Translations under genes and position numbers: made by a program
Source: Flavobacteriales bacterium UBA1494
GTDB lineage: Bacteria > Bacteroidota > Bacteroidia > Flavobacteriales_E > Vicingaceae
Assembly: GCA_905182175.1 (NCBI GenBank)
Contig: CAJJAT010000018.1
Coordinates: 35,582 to 99,581, forward strand
Length of the DNA: 64,000 nucleotides
Direction of reading: 5' to 3'
Part shown: in pieces, positions 26,392-35,640 of the stretch
How the letters are laid out: the number at the start of each line of letters is the position of its first letter
Position numbering within the stretch: position 1 is the stretch's first letter
The notes under the pieces: model-generated
What the model saw: only the letters and a program-made list of their open reading frames with translations
Databases searched by the model: none
What the model was told of the DNA's origin: nothing

Positions 26392-27852
26392 ATGGAAAAG
26401 CTCTTTTTGATTAGCGTCAACATTCTTGTGGTATTTGCGCTTAAAATATTTTTTGGTGGAGATGTCAGTATCGAACAGAGAATGCAGGATACAATCGCGC
26501 CTGGAGACACCTTAAATGTCACATTAGCAATTACCAAAGGGGATAGAGAAGGCTTTGCAAAATGGCAACAGACCCTACCAGCAGGATTTATTGCTAGCCC
26601 TGTTGAAATGAATGGCGCAACTTTTTCATTCAAAAATCAACAAATTAAAATCATTTGGATGGAGCTTCCAATTTCAGAAACTTTCAGCATCAAATATAAA
26701 ATAGAAACAAGTCCAGCTGTTTTTGGGGAGCATAACCTAATGGGGAAATTTTCATTCATCGAAGAAAATGAAAGAAGAGACATTAACTCTAATCTTTTTA
26801 TATTGAGCGTTGAGGAAAACACAGTAGCTAATAACAGTGAGACCGAATTACATAAATCCGAAGAAAACTCGCCGATACAGCAAAAGCAAGCAATTAAAAA
26901 CTCTACAAAACTAGTCGAGATTCCGGTAAAGGTAGAAGAATCTCAAATCGTGAAGGACATTGAACTTGCTAATAATATTGAAAAAACTATAACTAACAAC
27001 ACAGTAACAACCAAAGCCGCTCAAAACGATTTAATTTCAATAGAAAGAGAGGTTAAACATTTAGAAGGCGGGAACTACGAAGTCAGCTTAGTGATTTCTA
27101 AATCGAATCTTTCTAGTTTTGGAAAGGTAGAAGATTACCTACCTCCAAACTTCAGCGCTTCTGCAATAGAGTCAAGTGATGGTATTTTTTCTTTCAGAAA
27201 TAATGTAGTGAAGATTTTATGGATGACACTTCCTAAAGCTGAAAGTTTTACGGTAAAATATGCAATGCAAAGCACTTCAAACGAACTTGACAGCACCATT
27301 GTACATGGAATGTTTTCTTACTTAAACCTTGACCAATCAGTGCAAGACAAATTAAATCCAACAAAATTTAAAAACTTCTTATTTAAAAGTGAGACGGATT
27401 TGCAACTAGCAGATGAAAGGACCACCGACAAAAAAGTAAGTGAAGTAGAAGAGCCTTTTGAAATCGAATCTCCTACAACTTTCGATTCAACTGAAAAAGA
27501 GGTCACTGCTAGTATTGAAGAAGAATTAATAGAACAAATAACAAACATTCCTGCACCTGAAGCAAGCATTGCTTATAAAGTACAAATTGCTGCGTCACAC
27601 AAAGAAGTTCAGCAATCTTATTTCACTGAAAGGCATTCAATCAAGGAAAAGGTTTCAATTGAATTTCATGAAACATGGTACAAATACACAATCGGCTCAT
27701 ATCCTATTTACAAAAAAGCTCGTGACAAAAGAAACAACGTTTGGGCAAACAACAATAAAATAAACGACGCCTTTGTGACAGCATACAATGCAGGAGAGCG
27801 AATTAGTGTGCAAGAAGCACTGATGGTTAGCAAGCAAAAATGGTACAAGTAA
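26392..27852 (+). CDS. Membrane-anchored protein with duplicated beta domain and SPOR-like end
   Basis: A 486-residue protein that I cannot assign. An N-terminal hydrophobic segment (3-22) is a signal anchor or signal peptide. Two related domains follow, about 28-138 and 215-330. They share a LPxxF...A element, then SFKNQQIKIIWMELP against SFRNNVVKILWMTLP, then ETFSIKYKI against ESFTVKYAM, then GKFSFI against GMFSYL, so one arose by duplication of the other. An acidic Thr/Ser/Glu-rich linker (140-210, 335-390) separates the parts. Residues about 394-470 (YKVQIAAS... to ...DAFVTAYNAGER) look like a SPOR-type domain. The neighbour downstream is an outer-membrane barrel also with SPOR-like repeats, pointing to an envelope structure role. 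Confidence 0.72.
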   Translation: MEKLFLISVNILVVFALKIFFGGDVSIEQRMQDTIAPGDTLNVTLAITKGDREGFAKWQQTLPAGFIASPVEMNGATFSFKNQQIKIIWMELPISETFSIKYKIETSPAVFGEHNLMGKFSFIEENERRDINSNLFILSVEENTVANNSETELHKSEENSPIQQKQAIKNSTKLVEIPVKVEESQIVKDIELANNIEKTITNNTVTTKAAQNDLISIEREVKHLEGGNYEVSLVISKSNLSSFGKVEDYLPPNFSASAIESSDGIFSFRNNVVKILWMTLPKAESFTVKYAMQSTSNELDSTIVHGMFSYLNLDQSVQDKLNPTKFKNFLFKSETDLQLADERTTDKKVSEVEEPFEIESPTTFDSTEKEVTASIEEELIEQITNIPAPEASIAYKVQIAASHKEVQQSYFTERHSIKEKVSIEFHETWYKYTIGSYPIYKKARDKRNNVWANNNKINDAFVTAYNAGERISVQEALMVSKQKWYK

Positions 27853-27902
27853 CTTATTAAATAAATAAGAATTATCTTTAGCCCTTAATTGCAGATACAA
27901 GA

Positions 27903-29669
27903 ATGAAATACTTTTTATTAAGCATCTTTTCCTTTTTTTTGATTACTTCAGCTATTGCACAAGACACTGGGAAAAAAAAAGAAGCAGATTTGAATGTAAC
28001 TAAAGCATTTGGGCCGACAATTGGAGTTGGAATTGGAACAATTGGAATTTATGGAGACCTGAACGATAGGGACTATGGCTCACCTTTTAACTCTAACTTC
28101 GGCTATAACCTTTACGTACTTCAGCCGATTAGTAAATCATTCAATGTTCGTTTTAATTTTTTCTTAGGAGAAGTGAGGGATGAAGAACGATCTTTAGAAC
28201 GTAACTTAAATTACGAATCCGATTTAAGAGCAGCATCCATTCAAATGGAGTATAATTTTGATGCATTATTACCAGAAAACAGAACTATTTCACCGTTTAT
28301 TACCATCGGTATTGAAGCCATTGAATTTAATCCTAAAACTGACCTAGAAGCGAATGGTGGAGAAACTTATAATTATTGGACAGACGGTTCGATTAGAAGC
28401 AGAGCCGAAAATTCTGCAACTGCAGAACAAGCCATCATTATTCAGAGAGATTACGTTTACGAAACTGATATTAGAGAGGCAGGGTATAACAACAGTAAAA
28501 CTTATACAGAAAGAACCTTAGCAGTGCCATTAGGTGCAGGAATTGATTTTAAGTTGACTGATCAAGTTAATTTTAGATTTGAAAGTGTTTTTCACCTTAC
28601 TTTCTCAGACTATATTGATGGCGTTACTAGAAAGACGAAACCTAATTTTTTAGGTACTAAACCAGCAAATGGTAAAAATGACCACCTCTTTTACAATGGC
28701 ATTTCAGTGAATTATAATTTCCAAAAAATACTGCCCGCTGACAATCTTAATATCGAAGGTGAAGCATTTGATTTCCTGACAAGTGGAAATACTGAAGATT
28801 ACGACTCAGATGGTATAATTGATTTAATTGACCTTTGCCCTAACACTCCACCAGATATAGAAGTAGACACAAATGGCTGTGCTTTAGATACTGACGGAGA
28901 TGGTGTTGCAGATTATTTAGATGAAGAAATTAATTCTAAGTATCCTGCATATACAAATGACAAAGGGGTTGGAATGACTGACGAAATGCTGTACGAATCA
29001 TTTATGCGTTACCAAGATTCCACTTTAGAGTTTGCAGAGGTTGTTCAGAGAAACTTTAGAGGGGAATCGAAAGAGTATAAAAAATACCGCGTTAAAGTAG
29101 GAGAGTACAATCGTGGTGAAGAGCCACCAAACTTAAATGAATTGCTGAGTTTAGCAGATTTGAAAAAAGTTGATCAAGGTGATAAATCAATTTATACGGT
29201 TGGAAATTACAAATCATTAGAAGAAGCAAATCTTAGAATAGAGTCCTTAAAAAATAGCGGATTTGATGCTGAGGTTGTCAAAAGAGACCCTTCAGGAACG
29301 ATTTCAGCTATTAATGAAGAAGAACAGGAACTATTAACCATCACGTCTAATCAGGTTAACGAAAACACGAAAACTCTTGCAAAGGAGCAAGGCGTGGCGT
29401 TCAGAGTGCAACTTGGTGCTTTTGCCAAAAAACCAAACTCTGAGAAATACAACAATATTCCAGGTTTGTTTATAATTGAAAGCAACGGGATTTACAAGTA
29501 CATGTCAGGTTCATTTACCAACTTTGCCGATGCTGCTAAGCATAAAGTTAGAATGGTGGTTGCCGGTTTCAACGGAGCATTTGTTGTTGCCTATAAAGAT
29601 GGTCAACGAGTTAAACTTAGAACGGTTGGGGTAAAACCTATTGAATCTAATCCTTTAATCGGAGAATAG
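27903..29669 (+). CDS. Outer-membrane barrel with thrombospondin-3 and SPOR-like repeats
   Basis: A 588-residue envelope protein. Signal peptide 1-20 (ends AIAQ). About 35-290 is a beta-barrel-like region starting GPTIGVGIGTIGIYGDL. At about 295-345 there are calcium-binding thrombospondin type 3 repeats (YDSDGIIDLIDLCPNTPP, CALDTDGDGVADYLDEE). Two SPOR-like modules end the chain: about 390-465 (YRVKVGEYNRGEEPP ... YTVGNYKSLEEANLR) and 495-575 (AFRVQLGAFAKKP ... FVVAYKDGQRV). This is an OmpA-like plan in which the peptidoglycan-binding OmpA domain is replaced by SPOR modules, which in known cases bind denuded glycan at division sites. It follows the duplicated-domain gene by 50 bases. Confidence 0.82.
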   Translation: MKYFLLSIFSFFLITSAIAQDTGKKKEADLNVTKAFGPTIGVGIGTIGIYGDLNDRDYGSPFNSNFGYNLYVLQPISKSFNVRFNFFLGEVRDEERSLERNLNYESDLRAASIQMEYNFDALLPENRTISPFITIGIEAIEFNPKTDLEANGGETYNYWTDGSIRSRAENSATAEQAIIIQRDYVYETDIREAGYNNSKTYTERTLAVPLGAGIDFKLTDQVNFRFESVFHLTFSDYIDGVTRKTKPNFLGTKPANGKNDHLFYNGISVNYNFQKILPADNLNIEGEAFDFLTSGNTEDYDSDGIIDLIDLCPNTPPDIEVDTNGCALDTDGDGVADYLDEEINSKYPAYTNDKGVGMTDEMLYESFMRYQDSTLEFAEVVQRNFRGESKEYKKYRVKVGEYNRGEEPPNLNELLSLADLKKVDQGDKSIYTVGNYKSLEEANLRIESLKNSGFDAEVVKRDPSGTISAINEEEQELLTITSNQVNENTKTLAKEQGVAFRVQLGAFAKKPNSEKYNNIPGLFIIESNGIYKYMSGSFTNFADAAKHKVRMVVAGFNGAFVVAYKDGQRVKLRTVGVKPIESNPLIGE

Positions 29670-29753
29670 AACCTGCAATACTTCCTTTTATCCACTTAAA
29701 ACATAAGCGTACTGCTTAACGTTTATTAACTGAATTTATCATAGTGTAATATT

Positions 29754-29761
29754 TACATTTG
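29754..29761 (+). promoter_or_regulatory. -7 box that sets the start of the S41 protease
   Basis: TACATTTG matches TAnnTTTG. Its final bases coincide with the TTG at 29759 where the longest reading frame would begin, so that codon and the ATG at 29762 lie in the promoter and before the transcription start. No clear TTG is found at -33. Confidence 0.6.
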
Positions 29762-29779
29762 ATGAACAAGTACATTATT

Positions 29780-31390
29780 ATGAAAAAACTAAGTATTTCT
29801 ATCTGTTTAACGTTTATCGCTGCGCTGAGTGCAGTGGCACAAACTAACTTTCAAGAGCAGCGAGTTAAGGATTCTGTGCAATATGATAAATTTGGGAAAC
29901 TACTCTACACGGTGGTATCTCAATATGTAGACGAAGTTGATAGCGAAAAATTAATTGAGGATGCAATTGTTGGCATGTTAAAACAGTTAGATCCTCATTC
30001 AGTCTATATCCCTGAAAAGGAATTAAAAAGAATGAATGAACCTTTGGAGGGTAATTTTGAAGGAATTGGCATTCAATTTAACATCTTAAATGACACACTT
30101 ATTGTCGTTTCTCCTATTTCAGGAGGCCCGTCTGAAAGATTGGGAATCATGTCAGGAGATAAAATGATTTTTGTGGAGAAAGAAAACATTGCTGGAACAG
30201 GTCTCAAGAACAGTGATGTGCAGAAACTTTTACGAGGAAAGAAAGGGACGATCGTAAATGTAAGAATTAAACGAAGCAATGAAAACGAACTTATCCCTTT
30301 CGCAATCAAACGAGACAAAATCCCAATTTTCAGCATAGATGCATCATACATGGCGGACCCAACGACAGGCTATATTAAAGTAAATCGCTTTGCTAGAACA
30401 ACAATGAAGGAGTTTGTGCAAGCAATTGACACTTTAAAAATTAATGGTGCTAAAGATTTAATTCTCGATTTAAGAGGAAACGGAGGTGGATACCTAAACA
30501 CTGCCTTTAGATTAGCTGATCAGTTTCTTGATGCTGGTAAATTGATCGTATACACTCAAGGTGATAAACAAAGACGACAAGAATACAACGCTACAAGGAT
30601 TGGGACTTTCGAGAAAGGCAGGTTAGTTGTGCTTATAGATGAAGGGTCAGCTTCTGCTTCAGAAATTGTCTCGGGTGCAGTTCAAGATTGGGACAGAGGA
30701 ATGGTGATTGGCAGAAGATCATTTGGAAAAGGTTTAGTTCAAAAGCCATTCCCATTACCTGATGGGTCAGCAATTAGACTTACCACTGCTCGATATTACA
30801 CTCCTACGGGTAGATCTATTCAAAGACCATATGATGAAGGAAAAGACAAATATTATAAAGAACTAAGTAGAAGATATGAAAGTGGCGAATTAATGGAAAG
30901 AGATTCTATTGACTTTCCTGACTCCTTAACTTTTTACACGCCAAATGGAAGAAAGGTATACGGCGGTGGAGGAATTATGCCAGATATTTTTGTTCCATTG
31001 GATACTACATTAAATTCAGAATTAAACAGAAACCTAATACGGAGAGGAGTTTACAATGAATTTGTTTTAAATTACTTGAACAAAAACAGAAAGGAAATGA
31101 CAGCCACCTACCCTTCATTCTCTTCATTTAAATCTGATTTTAAGCTAGATGATGAGTTATTGGATAAATTCTTCTCCTTTGCTAAAAAGAAGAAGGTAAA
31201 AGAAAGCGAAGCCGACTATCTAAAATCTAAGAAATTAATCGACATTCAATTAATGGCTCTTTTTGCAAGAAATTTATATTCTGTTTCGGCCTACTTCGAG
31301 ATTATAAATGAACTTAACGATTCTTACCAAGAAGCACTAAAAGTTCTGAAAGGCGATGCTTTTGAACAGGCTAAACTTAACTTTGAATAA
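29780..31390 (+). CDS. C-terminal processing protease (S41, CtpA-type)
   Basis: A 536-residue periplasmic protease. With the ATG at 29780 the protein begins with a clean signal peptide (MKKLSISICL to AVAQ); the longer versions would be inside the promoter box. A PDZ domain (about 85-165, starting GIGIQFNILNDTLIVVSPI) captures C-termini. The catalytic domain has the Ser-Lys dyad region GSASASEIVSGAVQDWDRG near 290 and SFGKGLVQ with Lys317. A helical C-terminal domain follows (about 420-536). Such enzymes trim or degrade envelope proteins. The gene precedes a DUF1573 gene by 36 bases. Confidence 0.93.
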   Translation: MKKLSISICLTFIAALSAVAQTNFQEQRVKDSVQYDKFGKLLYTVVSQYVDEVDSEKLIEDAIVGMLKQLDPHSVYIPEKELKRMNEPLEGNFEGIGIQFNILNDTLIVVSPISGGPSERLGIMSGDKMIFVEKENIAGTGLKNSDVQKLLRGKKGTIVNVRIKRSNENELIPFAIKRDKIPIFSIDASYMADPTTGYIKVNRFARTTMKEFVQAIDTLKINGAKDLILDLRGNGGGYLNTAFRLADQFLDAGKLIVYTQGDKQRRQEYNATRIGTFEKGRLVVLIDEGSASASEIVSGAVQDWDRGMVIGRRSFGKGLVQKPFPLPDGSAIRLTTARYYTPTGRSIQRPYDEGKDKYYKELSRRYESGELMERDSIDFPDSLTFYTPNGRKVYGGGGIMPDIFVPLDTTLNSELNRNLIRRGVYNEFVLNYLNKNRKEMTATYPSFSSFKSDFKLDDELLDKFFSFAKKKKVKESEADYLKSKKLIDIQLMALFARNLYSVSAYFEIINELNDSYQEALKVLKGDAFEQAKLNFE

Positions 31391-31426
31391 TTATATTTGT
31401 ATGCTAAATTTAAAAATTAATAAATT

Positions 31427-31996
31427 ATGAATGATAATGTAAAAACCGGGCTATTAATTGCCTTTTCTGTTTTAACTCTTGTAAACACTGTAATGATATT
31501 TTCTAACGATGATGTATCTTATGATAGACCTGAAAGAAACACAGCAATTTCAACCCCGATAACACCTGCTACCCCAATAAATACTGCGGTTAATAATAAT
31601 GCTACTGTAATACCGGAAAATGTAGGTCCAAAAACAGACATTCAGTTTGCTGAGATGGAGCATGACTTTGGTGTAATTGATCAGAACACAACAAACCCTA
31701 AGGTTTTTACATTCACCAATACAGGTAGTGAACCATTAATTATTTCAAATGCAAAAGGAAGCTGCGGTTGTACTGTTCCTGACTACCCAAGACAGCCGAT
31801 TGCTCCAGGTGAAACTGGTGACATTAAGGTAGTTTATAGCCCGGGAAATCAAGCAAACCAACAAACAAAGTCGATAACTATTACGGCCAACACCGAGCCT
31901 GCAACAACTGTCTTAAAAATAAAAGCTAACGTAACTCCAGGTGAGGACACTGAAGCAGCAGCAACTGGAACTGTACCGGTACAAGTTGGTGGTTAA
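31427..31996 (+). CDS. DUF1573-domain lipid- or membrane-anchored periplasmic protein
   Basis: A 189-residue protein with an N-terminal hydrophobic segment (7-25), a Pro/Thr/Asn-rich linker, and a DUF1573 immunoglobulin-like domain (about 68-175). Its typical features are FAEMEHDFGVIDQ, FTFTNTGSEPLIISNAKGSCGC and PGETGDIKVVYSPGN. The Gly-Ser-Cys-Gly-Cys motif is characteristic; its role is unknown, and the domain is abundant in Bacteroidota envelopes. A TATATTTG sequence (31392-31399) just after the protease stop may give it its own promoter. A rho-independent terminator follows. Confidence 0.87.
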   Translation: MNDNVKTGLLIAFSVLTLVNTVMIFSNDDVSYDRPERNTAISTPITPATPINTAVNNNATVIPENVGPKTDIQFAEMEHDFGVIDQNTTNPKVFTFTNTGSEPLIISNAKGSCGCTVPDYPRQPIAPGETGDIKVVYSPGNQANQQTKSITITANTEPATTVLKIKANVTPGEDTEAAATGTVPVQVGG

Positions 31997-32027
31997 ATTA
32001 CCCGTTCACCCAATAAAAACACTCAAT

Positions 32028-32060
32028 AAAAGCCTTTCTGTTAAAGCAGAGGGGCTTTTT
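32028..32060 (+). terminator. Terminator after the DUF1573 gene
   Basis: A 13-bp stem (AAAAGCCTTTCTG with CAGAGGGGCTTTT, two G-T pairs), six-base loop, then a T-run. It ends the protease-DUF1573 unit. Confidence 0.85.
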
Positions 32061-32280
32061 CATTTCTATACGTAAGAACACGTTGCCTGCGCTTATTTGC
32101 TTTCAGCCTAATGAGCTGCTTCAAGTGCTCAAAAAAGTCAGACAGAACCTTCTAGAAATATAAAAAAAATCGATTAGAGCTGCAGTCATTAACATCCTCC
32201 ACTTCTTCTTCAGGTTCTAGTCAAACATTTCCTCCACATCCTAAGCCATAAGACCTATCTCTTATTTTATTAAACTAAAA
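32061..32280. other. Intergenic stretch between two terminators, possible gene remnant
   Basis: No complete gene is seen in these 220 bases. On the plus strand, one frame from about 32072 to the TAA at 32249 reads as a hydrophobic segment ending FAFSLMSC (lipobox-like), then KCSKKSD, an in-frame TAG at 32153, and after it a Ser/Thr-rich stretch ending FPPHPKP. It has no ATG ahead of the hydrophobic part. This could be a decayed small lipoprotein gene or chance. Confidence 0.25.
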
Positions 32281-32308
32281 AAGCCTTCTTGATTTCTCAA
32301 GAAGGCTT
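32281..32308 (-). terminator. Terminator after the first Omp28/T9SS paralogue
   Basis: A perfect 12-bp stem (AAGCCTTCTTGA / TCAAGAAGGCTT) with a TTTC loop; on the minus strand it is followed by a run of six T. Confidence 0.88.
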
Positions 32309-32337
32309 CTTTTATACTTGTATTAGCGAATATAACT

Positions 32338-33385
32338 CTACTTGTTAATGGCTATTTTTCTTGTAACAAATTCTGTTCCAATCTGAACGGTAGCAAAATA
32401 GATACCGTTAGAAAGGTTCTCAGCGTTTATTGTAATTCTTTGAACTCCTGTGTTTAGAACACCTAAATTATTTGACATTACTTCTTTACCTGCAATGTCT
32501 CTAACGATTAAAGAAACAGGCGCAGCCTTACTTAAATCAAATACAACATTTGCAATGTCAGCAGTAGGATTAGGATAAACATTTAAACTCTTTATATCCT
32601 TGTTAATCTCACTAATACTGGTTGTCATTAAGTTATTTAAGCTCACCTCAACAGAATTTAACACCTCTCTTTGTGCAGTATTTACATTGAAATAACTTAC
32701 AAATCCAACCAATGAAATATCGTTGTCTTTCCAAGCTGAACTCATTGTAAAAGTATAAGATGTATCATATGTTGAATTAGGAGCAGGGTTAGTAGCAATA
32801 ACGTTAGCGACTCCCCATGCATCATTAGTTGGATAAACATCTCTTAATACATGCTTGTGCACAAAACCTACGATCGGGTTTCCAGCTCCCGCGTACGGGT
32901 GACCAGCTTGAGTGTTGTACGCATTTGACTGATTATATCCCGTTCCTGAGCCAGTAACACTATCTTCAACGACAAATAACGTTAATCTCAAGTCTCCGGG
33001 AATAGCATAGTCTACAAAATTTGCACTAACATTAACGGTGGTTGATCTGTTTACTGAATTGTAACTGCCGGTTAAACTAACACTTACAGGAGTGGCAAGA
33101 GCTGCCTGAGAAGTGGCGTTAGCCGCCCAAGTCCCTCTTCCATGCGCTACACTAGACTCACCAGGAAACTGAACTCTGTCAACACAGGCTGTCGGAGCTC
33201 CTGATCCAAAAGCAGAACAGTACGTTGAAGCTTCAGGAATCGTCATGGCATCTGTTCCGAAACAAGCGTGCTCTCCGACTGCTATTACCGCAGGATTCGA
33301 AGCTAAAATTTGCTCCACGACTACTGCCCCATCCGGGCAAAATTGACACGGAGCTGTTGTAAACTCTTCCAGTAATACATTTCTT
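32338..33385 (-). repeat. Direct repeat copy 1 (Omp28 plus sorting domain)
   Basis: This stretch matches 34593-35640 at both protein and DNA level with scattered differences, mainly at third codon positions; copy 1 has one extra codon before the sorting domain. Similarity drops sharply upstream of RNVLLEEF. Confidence 0.9.
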
Positions 33386-34458
33386 GATATTGACGTTCCA
33401 CTATTTGCAAAAGTTCTAGCTGATAATGTGTCATTTGTATTATTAGGATCTATAACTCCGTTTGGATTTGAAGAATAGACTTTAATGTCGCTGAATTGGC
33501 CTAACGTTGGTGACCAAGTTGTGCTATGAGTAAAGGTATAAGAAGCCAAAGGAGCAACGTTCGCTGTGTAAGATTGGCTATTTGCAGTTCCGCTAGCATC
33601 TTCCCATATAATATCAAAACTTGTAAGATTTGAAGATCCTTTGTTTACAATTGTTCCTGAAACCGTGACAGGATTACTTGCATTTACAGCAGCAGGTACG
33701 TTAACATCTGATAATTCAATGTCTTCAGTTGGTCTTAGACCTTGAATAAATTCGTAGTAAACATTATCTGATGGATCAGAAGCATTCCCTCCGTTTGTAA
33801 CAAAAGATGGAGTATTTGGTGCAGTTGCAATTTGAAAAGCAGTGGTAGCATCAACTTGAATACCGAGTGTTAACGTGAGAGGAGTTGTATATGTTCTCAA
33901 ATCAGCAATAAAGATATTATCCGATCCCTCTTCAAGTACAATTCCCCAGTATGTCCATTGTCCACTAGCAGATGCACCGGGAGCTGAGTAAGATGCAAAA
34001 TTAATCCAATGTTGTCTGTTTGGTGCTGTACCGTGTGTTTTTGTGATAATACCGTCATTACCAGAAATCGGTTGTAAACCCCAAATCAGTATGGACTTAT
34101 CGGGAATAGCAGCGTTTGGGATGGTAGCATTTGCATGAGCAGGAACTGTGCTAGCTGTCGTGGTAAATGTTAGTACTCCTGAAGTGGAGACTTTGTACTG
34201 TGTAACAGCAACTCCATCAAAATTAAACGAAAACGGAATTGTTTGAACCGGAGACCAACTCAGAGTGGTAGTTCCATTTGCTACAATACTAGTATAGCCG
34301 TCTGCAGCGGTAACTCCAGCTGCGCCAAACGGCTGCTCAGGATCTGTATTAACTCCACCAGGATTAATCCCAGCAGGGTTGTAAGTATTAAAGTAATACT
34401 GTGAGAATGCGCTTATTGAACACAACACCACAGCTAAGCAAGTAATTATTTTTTTCAT
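32338..34458 (-). CDS. T9SS-secreted Omp28-type protein, paralogue A
   Basis: A 706-residue secreted protein. Signal peptide 1-19 (ends SAFSQ). The first 240 residues form a beta-rich domain of unknown class; 240-350 is an Ig-like spacer (VSGTIVNKGSSNLTSFDIIW). The Omp28-related domain starts at RNVLLEEFTTAPCQFCPDG (about 352) and extends to about 610; its CQFC is a CxxC motif set as in thioredoxin-like proteins, with two further cysteines nearby (EHACFG, STYCSAFG). The end is a T9SS type A sorting domain (VYPNPTADIANVVF ... GIYFATVQIG). Its 3' 1.05 kb is nearly the same as that of the neighbour gene, whereas the 5' half is different. Confidence 0.88.
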   Translation of the reverse strand: MKKIITCLAVVLCSISAFSQYYFNTYNPAGINPGGVNTDPEQPFGAAGVTAADGYTSIVANGTTTLSWSPVQTIPFSFNFDGVAVTQYKVSTSGVLTFTTTASTVPAHANATIPNAAIPDKSILIWGLQPISGNDGIITKTHGTAPNRQHWINFASYSAPGASASGQWTYWGIVLEEGSDNIFIADLRTYTTPLTLTLGIQVDATTAFQIATAPNTPSFVTNGGNASDPSDNVYYEFIQGLRPTEDIELSDVNVPAAVNASNPVTVSGTIVNKGSSNLTSFDIIWEDASGTANSQSYTANVAPLASYTFTHSTTWSPTLGQFSDIKVYSSNPNGVIDPNNTNDTLSARTFANSGTSISRNVLLEEFTTAPCQFCPDGAVVVEQILASNPAVIAVGEHACFGTDAMTIPEASTYCSAFGSGAPTACVDRVQFPGESSVAHGRGTWAANATSQAALATPVSVSLTGSYNSVNRSTTVNVSANFVDYAIPGDLRLTLFVVEDSVTGSGTGYNQSNAYNTQAGHPYAGAGNPIVGFVHKHVLRDVYPTNDAWGVANVIATNPAPNSTYDTSYTFTMSSAWKDNDISLVGFVSYFNVNTAQREVLNSVEVSLNNLMTTSISEINKDIKSLNVYPNPTADIANVVFDLSKAAPVSLIVRDIAGKEVMSNNLGVLNTGVQRITINAENLSNGIYFATVQIGTEFVTRKIAINK

Positions 34459-34526
34459 TTTATATATTTTGATTAATAACGGTTCTAAATTAAGTGTATT
34501 TAATTAGATGAGCAAATGTCAAAAAA

Positions 34527-34554
34527 AAGACCCTTCTACTACTAGAAGGGTCTT
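34527..34554 (-). terminator. Terminator after the second Omp28/T9SS paralogue
   Basis: A perfect 12-bp stem (AAGACCCTTCTA / TAGAAGGGTCTT) with a CTAC loop, followed on the minus strand by eight T. Each paralogue therefore has its own transcript end. Confidence 0.88.
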
Positions 34555-34592
34555 CATTTTAAAATAATTAAGATTAATGTTCTGTCAGTATA

Positions 34593-35640
34593 TTATTTAT
34601 TTACTGATATTTTTCTTGTAACCAACTCTTTTCCTATTTGAACCGTAGCAAAATAGATACCGTTAGAAAGGCTCTCAGCATTTATAGTGATTCTTTGAAA
34701 CCCTGTGTTTAAAACACCATAGTTATTTGACATTACTTGTTTACCAGTGATATCTCTTACTATTAAAGAAACTGGGGCAGACTTGCTTAAATCAAATACA
34801 ACATTTGAAATATCGGCAGTTGGATTAGGATAAATATTTAAGCTATTTACATCCTTCTTAATCTCACTGATACTGGTAACCAAGTTAGTTAGCTTAACTT
34901 CTACAGAGTTTAGTACTTCTCTTTGTGCAGTATTTGCATTGTAATAGCTTACAAATCCAACTAACGAAATATCCTTGTCTTTCCAAACTGAACTCATTGT
35001 AAATGTATAGGAAGTATTGTATGTTGAATTAGGAGCTGGATTAGTTGCGATTACATTGGCAACTCCCCATGCATCATTAGTTGGGTAAACATCTCTTAAT
35101 ACATGCTTGTGCACAAAACCTACGATCGGGTTTCCTGCTCCCGCATACGGGTGACCAGCTTGAGTATTGTAAGCATTTACTTGATCATATGTTGAACCTG
35201 TTCCAGTAACACTATCTTCAACAACAAACAAAGTTAATCTCAAGTCTCCTGGAATAGCGAAATCTACAAAATCAGCATTCACATTAACAATCGTTAATCG
35301 ACTTGTGACATCATAACTACCTGTTAAGGTAACGTCAACTGGGCTTGTAACAGCTGCCTGAGAAGTAGCATTAGCTTGCCATGTTCCTCTACCGTGAGCT
35401 ACACTAGACTCTCCAGGAAACTGAACTCTATCGACACAAGCTGTAGGAGCGCCAGAACCAAAATCAGTACAGTACGTTACCGCTTCAGGGATTGTCATTG
35501 CATCTGTTCCGAAACAAGCATGCTCTCCAACTGCGATTACCGCAGGATTCGAAGCTAAAATTTGCTCAACCACTACTGCTCCATCCGGACAAAACTGACA
35601 CGGAGCTGTTGTAAATTCTTCTAACAATACGTTTCTTGTT
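34593..35640 (-). repeat. Direct repeat copy 2 (Omp28 plus sorting domain)
   Basis: Second copy of the 1.05 kb segment also present at 32338-33385, same orientation, about 2.25 kb apart. Recombination between the two would swap or delete the variable N-terminal coding parts. Confidence 0.9.
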
